Part shown: positions 1-5,854 of the stretch, piece after piece
How the letters are laid out: each line of letters starts with the position of its first letter
Position numbering within the stretch: position 1 is the first letter of the stretch
NCBI GenBank assembly: GCA_964567665.1
Contig: CAZMNN010000019.1
Location: 1 to 48,030 of the forward strand
Direction: 5' to 3'
DNA: 48,030 nucleotides
DNA from: UBA1731 sp964567665
GTDB taxonomy: Bacteria > Verrucomicrobiota > Kiritimatiellia > RFP12 > UBA1067
The notes under the pieces: generated by a model
The model's database searches: none
What the model was told of the DNA's origin: nothing
Seen by the model: the letters and a program-made list of their open reading frames with translations, nothing else
Made by a program: the position numbers and the translations under genes

Positions 1-2
1 TG

Positions 3-275
3 ACGCTGTCCAACGGCGTGGCGTTTGCGCACGGCCTTGCGCGAGACGGCTTCCACCGTTCGCTCGTGACGGGCATTTCGAGCACTGTCCGCGTGGTAGA
101 CCTTCGCGATGACCCCACCGCCGCATTTATATAAATGCGGCGGTGGGTGCGGGTCGAGCATGGCAAGCACAATGTCCCATTTGAATGACGCACAGACATC
201 TATTGGGCGGGTGATTTCGGGACGATGAAGGCCGTGGTGGCGGGGAATCAAATCTTCGACGGCGCGTTCATCTGA
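3..275 (+). pseudogene. Remnant of a coding frame, cut by the window edge
   Basis: One reading frame runs from the left edge with protein-like composition to a TAA at 132-134. It continues in the same frame through a TGA at 186-188 and ends at a TGA at 273-275. The first part contains LSNGVAF and VRVVDLRDD, which resemble a strand of a secreted beta-propeller of the SMP-30/gluconolactonase or BNR kind. The last part reads DIYWAGDFGTM. The first stop lies inside a perfect 34-bp palindrome at 114-147. Either the gene simply ends at 134, or it is a decayed gene interrupted by the palindrome. I do not recognise the family firmly. Confidence 0.3.
114..147. repeat. Perfect 34-bp palindrome
   Basis: The 17 bases at 114-130 are exactly repeated in inverted form at 131-147, with a GC-rich outer part (CCCACCGCCGCA) and an AT centre (TTTATATAAA). 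In RNA it would form a very stable hairpin. No T-tract follows on either strand, so it is not a typical intrinsic terminator. It could be a Rho-blocking or processing hairpin at the end of the leftmost gene, a small REP-like element, or a dyad operator. Confidence 0.7.
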
Positions 276-1446
276 AGGTTCGCGGCGACGTCCCCTCCAA
301 ATAGTGGGCGGCCCGGCTCAGTTCAAGTCTGTACAGCCTCTCCGCTTCCCTGACCACGACCACGCTGTCGAATCCGCTGGCGTCCAACATTTCGCGTGTC
401 ACGACCCGCCAAGGCGGAATGTGCAGCACGTCCCGCAGAATCCATCTTCCAAGCGCCCTGTTCGGGTTGGACATCAGTCCCTTACGCCCCTGCTGGCACA
501 TCTTCGCGGACAATGTTGTTCCATTCGGGAGTTTCAGCGCAAAGACGACGTCGCATTCCGGGAAGAATCCGGGGTTGAGCTCGTGGACGCGCATCGGAAC
601 GGGGATGTAAACCTCGTCGGGGTCGCGCGCACGCCCCTTAGCGTTCCACTGGTTCAACCCGCTCTTAGCCGATACTTCGCCGCGCTCGCGCGTCGAGAAC
701 AGCGGAAGCACGACGGCCTCCTCCTTGATTTTCGAACTTTCCGCGATAATCCGCCCGTTCTCCACCCGCACGATCCCCTTCCCGAGCGGGTTGTCCATCA
801 GCCTGCGAACGGACTCGAACGGGTCCGCGTCTATCCGCACGGGGACGTTGACGATTCGCTCTTCGGGCGGAAGCACGAAACGCGCCATCAGCGTGTTCTT
901 CGACCTGTTGAAGCTGTAGTCGTGGAGGCCGTCGGAGAACGAGATGCCCGCCGCCGTCTCGCCCGTGACGACGAGCCTGTCCGTGCGGATGGCGTCGTAC
1001 TCGGTGACGAACAGCTTCAGCATTCCCTTTTGCCGGCCGACGACATGGTAGAACGAGGGTTGCGTGATGCCGTGGAGCGAGTCGGCCGTCGCGATGCGCC
1101 TGTTGCGCCAGCCCGAAACGAGCGCGGCCGTCTCCGGCGCGGATAGTCCCCGAAGCCGGGGCGAGAGCGAATCGAACTCCGCCACCTTCTGGGAGGAGGT
1201 GCCGCCCGGAGGCAGGATGAACGTCTTCAGCCCGATTCCGGCTTCCCATTTCTTCGCGTCGTAGGAGTCGTCGAAGCGCGCGAGGTTCTCGGCCTCGAAG
1301 CATTTGCAGAACAGGTTCTCGACGATGCGGTAGTGGATGAACGGCGTCGTGCTGTCGGCGAACAGGTTGGACAGGCTTCCCATGAGCGACAGGAAGTCCG
1401 TGTAGTCGCGGTTCCCCTTTATCGCGTCAAGGTATTCACGGCACAT
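268..1446 (-). CDS. Putative type II restriction endonuclease
   Basis: A 392-residue protein whose start overlaps the end of the cytosine methyltransferase gene by 11 bases, the arrangement expected of a restriction-modification pair. The N-terminal part holds DSYDAK (about 60-65), GIGLKTF (70-76) and QKVAEF (86-91). I read this as a divergent PD-(D/E)XK-like nuclease core, because acidic residues are followed by a lysine in a hydrophobic strand. The C-terminal 100 residues (about 275-378), with SNPNRALGRWILRD, VVTREMLD and a YRLELS ending, resemble from memory the B3-like DNA-recognition domain of NgoFVII/BfiI-type enzymes. The HxK phospholipase-D motif of those enzymes is not visible. The role would be cleaving unmethylated DNA at the site protected by the neighbour; the site cannot be read from sequence. 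The restriction role is likely from context; the nuclease fold is tentative. Confidence 0.7.
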   Translation of the reverse strand: MCREYLDAIKGNRDYTDFLSLMGSLSNLFADSTTPFIHYRIVENLFCKCFEAENLARFDDSYDAKKWEAGIGLKTFILPPGGTSSQKVAEFDSLSPRLRGLSAPETAALVSGWRNRRIATADSLHGITQPSFYHVVGRQKGMLKLFVTEYDAIRTDRLVVTGETAAGISFSDGLHDYSFNRSKNTLMARFVLPPEERIVNVPVRIDADPFESVRRLMDNPLGKGIVRVENGRIIAESSKIKEEAVVLPLFSTRERGEVSAKSGLNQWNAKGRARDPDEVYIPVPMRVHELNPGFFPECDVVFALKLPNGTTLSAKMCQQGRKGLMSNPNRALGRWILRDVLHIPPWRVVTREMLDASGFDSVVVVREAERLYRLELSRAAHYLEGTSPRTFR

Positions 1447-2506
1447 CGAGCACCTCCGCGATTCTCTTCGCCACGCGCCCGACCAGCGGCACGGCCACGG
1501 AGTTGCCGGCCTGCATGTAGCATTTGGCGGACGACAGCTTCGGGAACTCGTATCCGGCGGGGAATCCCTGGAAGTTGAGGCATTCGCGCGGGGTCAACCT
1601 GCGCACCCCGCCGTCGACGCGGACGAGGGGGACGTTGTGCCCGCCCGCCCCCATGTTCGCGGTCAGCGTTGGGCAGACGCCGCTCTTGTTCTCGCGGACG
1701 TACTGGCGACGCCACTGGTAGACCGTGTCCGTCCGCACGACCTGTGCCGCCACCGCCTCGTAGCATCCGTACCTCGGCGTGTAGAAGAACTGCGGATCGG
1801 AGACCGACGGGTCGAGGCAGTCCCGGACGGTTCGGCGGAGCGGAATCGGGGGTGGGAATGCGAAACGTCCCATGGCCGCCGTGGACACGGCGGCAGGGTC
1901 GAATCCGACGATGAAAATGCGCTCCCGGTTCTGCGGTATGTCCGCGTACTCGTCCGGACTCATGACCTTCGCGAACGTCCTGTATCCGAGCCGCGCCTCC
2001 AGCGTCTCCATGATCTTCGCGAACGTGCGCCCCCGGTCGTGCGTCCTGAGGTTCTTGACGTTCTCCAGGAAAAACGCGCGCGGGCGGCGCATCTCCAGTA
2101 TCTTCGCGACGTCGAAGAAGAGTGTGCCGCGTACGTCTTCAAAGCCCATCCTCCGCCCCGCGACGGAGAAAGCCTGGCAGGGGAATCCGGCGCACAGGAC
2201 GTCGAATCCGCGCGGAATGCTCTCCTTCGTCGACTCAAGCGTGATGTCGCCGGCCGGCGTTTCTCCGAAGTTGTGTGCGTATGTCCGCTGCGCGTCCGCG
2301 TTCCATTCGCTGGAGAAGACACATCTTCCGCCACAGTCCTGCATGGCGAGCCTGAATCCGCCGATTCCAGCGAACAGGTCTATGAAGGTGAACGAAGGAT
2401 TCGGGCGGGGCGGGAAGCGGACATTTCGCGCATCCGAGGCCGCGCCGTCCGAAAGCGCAATTCCGCCGCGAGTCGAATTGCCGGCCGCCTTTTCAGACGA
2501 TGCCAT
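1436..2506 (-). CDS. DNA (cytosine-5) methyltransferase of a type II R-M system
   Basis: This enzyme methylates carbon 5 of cytosine in the recognition site of the paired endonuclease. The motifs run in canonical order in a 356-residue protein: SAM loop FIDLFAGIGG (41-50), GFPCQAFS with catalytic Cys110, ENV (148-150), QNRERIF (192-198), a target-recognition region (about 245-300) with VCPTLTANMGAGG, then RRLTPRECL and AGNSVAVP (333-340). I chose the ATG at 2506 because AAAGGTGA stands about 7 bases before it. An in-frame GTG at 2593 would add 29 residues unlike the family. A -10 element at 2820-2828 implies a leader of about 300 bases full of inverted repeats. No controller (C) protein gene is seen, so regulation may lie in that leader. 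Confidence 0.95.
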   Translation of the reverse strand: MASSEKAAGNSTRGGIALSDGAASDARNVRFPPRPNPSFTFIDLFAGIGGFRLAMQDCGGRCVFSSEWNADAQRTYAHNFGETPAGDITLESTKESIPRGFDVLCAGFPCQAFSVAGRRMGFEDVRGTLFFDVAKILEMRRPRAFFLENVKNLRTHDRGRTFAKIMETLEARLGYRTFAKVMSPDEYADIPQNRERIFIVGFDPAAVSTAAMGRFAFPPPIPLRRTVRDCLDPSVSDPQFFYTPRYGCYEAVAAQVVRTDTVYQWRRQYVRENKSGVCPTLTANMGAGGHNVPLVRVDGGVRRLTPRECLNFQGFPAGYEFPKLSSAKCYMQAGNSVAVPLVGRVAKRIAEVLDVP

Positions 2507-2576
2507 GTTCCTGTCACCTTTCCGTATGCGCGGAAGAAGGTCGCAGGCCCCGTGCCCGTGCATGGAAAAAGGCGCG

Positions 2577-2710
2577 CTTCCTCTTTCATGCACTCCCTAG
2601 AAGCCCTAGCACAGGCCGATACGAATACATGAAAGAGGAAGTGCGCCCAGACGGGCGCACCTCCACCGACATGCCGTTCGTATCATGAAATGGTGCTAGT
2701 ATTTCTAGGG
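2577..2710 (-). promoter_or_regulatory. Nested inverted repeats in the R-M leader, possible bistable RNA
   Basis: Within the leader of the methyltransferase gene there are four inverted repeats. 2595-2612 pairs with 2693-2710 (15 of 18). 2618-2625 pairs with 2677-2684 (8 of 8). 2641-2648 pairs with 2653-2660 (8 of 8, loop of 4). These three nest into one long arm. A fourth pair, 2577-2590 with 2628-2641 (14 of 14), crosses the others and so is incompatible with them except as a pseudoknot. Two alternative RNA folds, or a DNA cruciform operator, are therefore possible. The outer arms each carry two CTAG tetranucleotides exactly 9 bases apart. Confidence 0.6.
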
Positions 2711-2819
2711 AACGACTTGTTAGCGTTGATGCTAAATTGTTCTTCGGCGCGGCGGATTTCTCCCCGCCGCGTCCGGCCCCGCGATCGACGACCTCGCCGC
2801 TGTGCGCAGAACGCCGCGA

Positions 2820-2828
2820 ATTATACCA
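2820..2828 (-). promoter_or_regulatory. Extended -10 promoter for the R-M operon
   Basis: Read on the minus strand the sequence is TGGTATAAT, a perfect extended -10 element. No good -35 box is seen 17 bases upstream (TTTCGC). Transcription would begin near 2813, leaving about 300 bases of leader before the methyltransferase ATG. Confidence 0.6.
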
Positions 2829-2945
2829 TAAAGCGGCCGTCCGCGAAACGGCCTGTCCGTCGCCCGTCGCCGTTTGTGGCATACTGCCTCACGAGATATT
2901 GCAAATTCCGCAGATGCAAGCATCGCCGTCACAGACGGCAATTTT

Positions 2946-2954
2946 TGGTATACT
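2946..2954 (+). promoter_or_regulatory. Extended -10 promoter for the ftsH operon
   Basis: TGGTATACT on the plus strand, with a weak CCGTCA at the -35 position 17 bases upstream. The expected start of transcription (near 2961) is only about four bases before the FtsH ATG at 2965, and no Shine-Dalgarno sequence is present, so the transcript should be nearly leaderless. Confidence 0.55.
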
Positions 2955-2964
2955 TCACATCCAT

Positions 2965-4857
2965 ATGTCCCAGAAGCAGAAAGAAGACGTGCGCAAACGC
3001 ACACGCACCGGCAGAGAAGTGCCGAAGAGCGCCAACATAAACCCCTCAAGAAGCGGTTGGCTTGCGTTGGCCATTGTGGCGGCGACCTTCATCGCGATGC
3101 GCTTTTTCGGCCAGGCCGGAGCCGAAAAGATTGAAGACCTCTCTGTCACCGGTTTCAGGAAGGCAGTGGAGCAGAACCGCATCGCAAATGTCGAACGGGT
3201 GCGCGACCTTGATTCGTCCAGCACATACCTTCGCGGAAAATACATATCGGACGCCGGCGCAAACGCTGCGTTCAGGGTGCGTCTCGTGCCGGGCGAGAAC
3301 GAGGCGCTCATGGACTGGCTCGTGGAGCGGGGGATCGACTGCCCGGTGCGCGAGTACGCCCCTCTCATCGGCCCGCTGCTTCAGCAGCTTCTCTTTTTCC
3401 TGCTTCTGCTCGCGTTCTTCTGGTTCATATTCTACCGCAAGATGGGCAGCGGCGGCGGACCGTTCGGATTCGGCAAGTCAAAGGCTCGGCTTCTGAACGA
3501 AGACAAGTCGAAGAGGAAGGTCACGTTCAGCGACGTCGCCGGCGTCGACGAGGCCAAGGAGGAGGTGCAGGAGATTGTCGAGTTTCTCAAGTCCCCTGCC
3601 AAGTTCTCGAAGCTCGGCGGCAAGATACCAAAAGGTGTGCTGCTTGTCGGGCCGCCCGGAACGGGAAAGACGCTTCTTGCAAAGGCCATCGCCGGTGAGG
3701 CGAAGGTGCCGTTCTTCTCCATTTCAGGTTCTGACTTCGAGGAGATGTTTGTCGGCGTGGGCGCAAGCCGGGTGCGCGACATGTTCGAGCAGGGCAAGCG
3801 ATCCGCGCCGTGCCTGATATTCATCGACGAGATAGACGCCGTCGGTGCGAAGCGCACGGGCGCAAACGCATTCGGCGGACACTCAAACGACCAGACGCTC
3901 AACGCGATGCTCGTTGAGATGGACGGTTTCGACGCCAACGAGGGTGTGATCATCATCGCGGCGACAAACCGTCCGGACGTGCTTGACCCGGCGCTTCTCC
4001 GTCCGGGACGCTTTGACCGGCAGATCTACGTAGATCTTCCCTCCCTCAAAGGGCGCGAAGACATCTTGAAGCTGCACGGCGCGAAAATCAAGTTCGCCGA
4101 AGACGCAGACCTCTCGCGCATCGCCAGAGGCACACCGGGATTTTCTGGAGCCGACCTCGCGAACCTTCTGAACGAGGCCGCCCTTCTCGCCGTGCGCAGA
4201 GGACTGGACGGCGTGACGCAGGATGCTCTTGAAGAGGCGCGGGACAAGGTGCTGTGGGGACGCGAACGGAAGTCGTCGAACCTCACCGACAAGGATCGTG
4301 AGATCACTGCATGGCACGAGGCCGGCCATGCGCTGCTGCAGCTCCTGCTGCCGAACGCAGACCCGCTCCACAAGGTGACGATCATCCCTCGCGGACGTGC
4401 GCTCGGAGCGACCATGGCGCTGCCGGAGAAGGACATACTCAACCGCACGAAGAACTACTTCCTCGACGAGATGTGCATCTGCTGCGGTGGGCGCATCGCC
4501 GAACTGAGCAAGACCGGCGACATCTCCACCGGCGCGGCGCAAGACATACAGCAGGCGACCTCAATCGCCCGCGACATGATATGCAAGTACGGCATGAGCG
4601 AAACGTACGGCTTCCAGTCGTTCGTCGAGCCGAGCCAGTTCTCGCCGGATCCGATGCCTCCGCCCTTCTCGCAGAAGACCGCCGAGGGCATCGACGCCGA
4701 GGTCAAGAAGATGGTGTCCAATGCGTACAGCAAGGCGGAAAAGCTGATAGCCAAGAACCGCGACAAGCTTGAAACGCTCGCCACTGCGCTCCTTGAAAAG
4801 GAATCGATGGACGGACGCGACATCGAAGAGCTGCTCGGACTGGAGAAAAGGCAGTGA
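2965..4857 (+). CDS. ftsH: ATP-dependent zinc metalloprotease FtsH
   Basis: Membrane-anchored AAA+ protease that extracts and degrades membrane and regulatory proteins. From the ATG at 2965 it is 630 residues, normal for the family. Two membrane spans (about 29-50 and 140-160) flank a short periplasmic part. Then come Walker A GPPGTGKT (about 230), Walker B IFIDEIDA (about 285), the second region of homology ATNRPDVLDPALLRPGRFDR, and the zinc site HEAGH (about 451-455). The frame stays open 76 codons upstream, but that stretch crosses the promoter and is not FtsH-like. First gene of a plus-strand run to clpC; its stop overlaps the cdaA start. Confidence 0.97.
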   Translation: MSQKQKEDVRKRTRTGREVPKSANINPSRSGWLALAIVAATFIAMRFFGQAGAEKIEDLSVTGFRKAVEQNRIANVERVRDLDSSSTYLRGKYISDAGANAAFRVRLVPGENEALMDWLVERGIDCPVREYAPLIGPLLQQLLFFLLLLAFFWFIFYRKMGSGGGPFGFGKSKARLLNEDKSKRKVTFSDVAGVDEAKEEVQEIVEFLKSPAKFSKLGGKIPKGVLLVGPPGTGKTLLAKAIAGEAKVPFFSISGSDFEEMFVGVGASRVRDMFEQGKRSAPCLIFIDEIDAVGAKRTGANAFGGHSNDQTLNAMLVEMDGFDANEGVIIIAATNRPDVLDPALLRPGRFDRQIYVDLPSLKGREDILKLHGAKIKFAEDADLSRIARGTPGFSGADLANLLNEAALLAVRRGLDGVTQDALEEARDKVLWGRERKSSNLTDKDREITAWHEAGHALLQLLLPNADPLHKVTIIPRGRALGATMALPEKDILNRTKNYFLDEMCICCGGRIAELSKTGDISTGAAQDIQQATSIARDMICKYGMSETYGFQSFVEPSQFSPDPMPPPFSQKTAEGIDAEVKKMVSNAYSKAEKLIAKNRDKLETLATALLEKESMDGRDIEELLGLEKRQ

Positions 4858-5693
4858 ACTGGCTCAGCTGGACACTCGTGCGCGACATAGTGCAGATCGC
4901 GATCCTCTACTTCGCGATCTACGCGATACTCAAGGCGGCGCGCGGTTCGCGATTCGGTCAGGTGCTGACAGGCGTCGGCATCTTGTTCGGGGTGTCGATC
5001 GCATTCACGTTCCTGTTCCACTTCGACGTCCTTGCACGAATCCTCCAGATGCTGCTGATGTATCTTGCGCTCTCCACGGTCGTGCTGTTTCAGCCGGAGA
5101 TACGCCGAATTCTCGCAGCGATCGGCTCGCTGATATTCTCCGAGGGAAACCGTCCGTTCGACAGGCGCACCATGACTCCGGAGAAGATGACGGAGGCGGT
5201 CTTCGACCTCGCCCGCAAGAAGATCGGAGCGCTGGTGGCGTTTGAGCGCGGCATCTCGCTGCGCAGCTACGAGGAGAGCGGTGTCACGCTCGACGCCATT
5301 CCGTCACGGGAACTTCTCGTATCTGTGTTCACCCCACCGCTTCCGCTCCACGACGGCGGCGCGACGATACGCAACGGGCGGCTCGTCGCCGCACACTGCA
5401 TTTTTCCGGTCTCCGTGAACCACGACCTGTACGAATCTGGGATGCGGCATCGCGCCGCCGTAGGTCTGTCGGAGGAGACGGATGCGCTCGTCGTCGTGGT
5501 GTCAGAGGAATCCGGCCGCATATCGATTGCCCACAACGGAAAGCTGATCCGCTACCAGAGCGATGAAGCCGCAAAGGCATCCGTCCTGCGCTGGATACGC
5601 AAGGCCATGCCGACGAAGAAGACCGCCGGCGAAAAGGCTGCCGAATGGTTCAGGGCAAGACTGTCGAAATTCGGAAAGGAAACCGGGAAATGA
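4854..5693 (+). CDS. cdaA: Diadenylate cyclase CdaA
   Basis: Makes cyclic di-AMP from two ATP, a second messenger for potassium, osmotic and cell-wall homeostasis. Three N-terminal membrane helices (within residues 1-85) precede the DAC domain. Both hallmark motifs are intact: DGA in LHDGGATI (about 166-173) and RHR in MRHRAA (about 195-200). The length, 279 residues, is normal. The GTG start overlaps the ftsH TGA and follows GGAGAAAAGGCA, so translation is coupled. Its own stop overlaps the ATG of the next short gene, matching the conserved cdaA-cdaR order. CdaA is common in Firmicutes and some other phyla; finding it downstream of ftsH is notable. Confidence 0.95.
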   Translation: MNWLSWTLVRDIVQIAILYFAIYAILKAARGSRFGQVLTGVGILFGVSIAFTFLFHFDVLARILQMLLMYLALSTVVLFQPEIRRILAAIGSLIFSEGNRPFDRRTMTPEKMTEAVFDLARKKIGALVAFERGISLRSYEESGVTLDAIPSRELLVSVFTPPLPLHDGGATIRNGRLVAAHCIFPVSVNHDLYESGMRHRAAVGLSEETDALVVVVSEESGRISIAHNGKLIRYQSDEAAKASVLRWIRKAMPTKKTAGEKAAEWFRARLSKFGKETGK

Positions 5694-5854
5694 CGGCACT
5701 GCTCGACATCTTCCGGCGCAACTGGGGGCTGAAGCTGATCGCCCTCGTGCTTGCGCTCGTAATCTACTACTCAATGCGGAACACATCCGAAGAGGATGGC
5801 GTCCCGCAAGGCATCTTCATGAAAGGCACGGTTGATGGCGGAAGCGGAAAATAG
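5690..5854 (+). CDS. Short membrane protein resembling the CdaR/YbbR N-terminus
   Basis: A 54-residue protein starting at the ATG that overlaps the cdaA stop (ATGA), with AAAGGA about nine bases upstream. Residues 8-28 (FRRNWGLKLIALVLALVIYY) match the start of YbbR/CdaR proteins, the membrane activators of CdaA, which usually begin with an NWGLK-type motif and one membrane helix. Here only a short hydrophilic tail rich in Gly, Glu and Asp follows, and none of the YbbR repeats. It is either a minimal membrane partner of CdaA or a truncated CdaR. The last 20 bases overlap the ftsK gene, so the reading order is deliberate. Position and motif make a real gene likely; function is inference. Confidence 0.75.
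   Translation: MTALLDIFRRNWGLKLIALVLALVIYYSMRNTSEEDGVPQGIFMKGTVDGGSGK

Larger units (their letters stand above)
2507..2964. other. Intergenic region between divergent R-M and ftsH units
   Basis: No convincing gene lies in these roughly 460 bases. They hold the methyltransferase leader with its inverted repeats (2577-2710), a further small hairpin (TTAGC at 2720-2724 against GCTAA at 2731-2735), the minus-strand extended -10 element at 2820-2828, and the plus-strand -10 element of ftsH at 2946-2954. A 98-codon minus-strand frame across the middle has no ribosome site and overlaps the promoter. Confidence 0.7.

Noticed and set aside
268..1446. BfiI-type phospholipase-D restriction enzyme
   Set aside because: The C-terminus fits, but no HxK motif is present in the N-terminal half.
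2595..2710. MITE with 18-bp terminal inverted repeats
   Set aside because: No target-site duplication flanks it and no second copy was seen in the window.
2577..2750. Integron attC site
   Set aside because: Nested imperfect arms look similar, but the RYYYAAC/GTTRRRY boxes are not at the ends and there is no integrase or cassette array.
2586..2882. A 98-codon minus-strand frame upstream of the methyltransferase
   Set aside because: It overlaps the promoter, has no ribosome site and runs through the inverted repeats; more likely leader RNA than protein.
2737..2964. N-terminal extension of FtsH from the upstream ATG
   Set aside because: The 76 extra residues cross the promoter and do not resemble FtsH.
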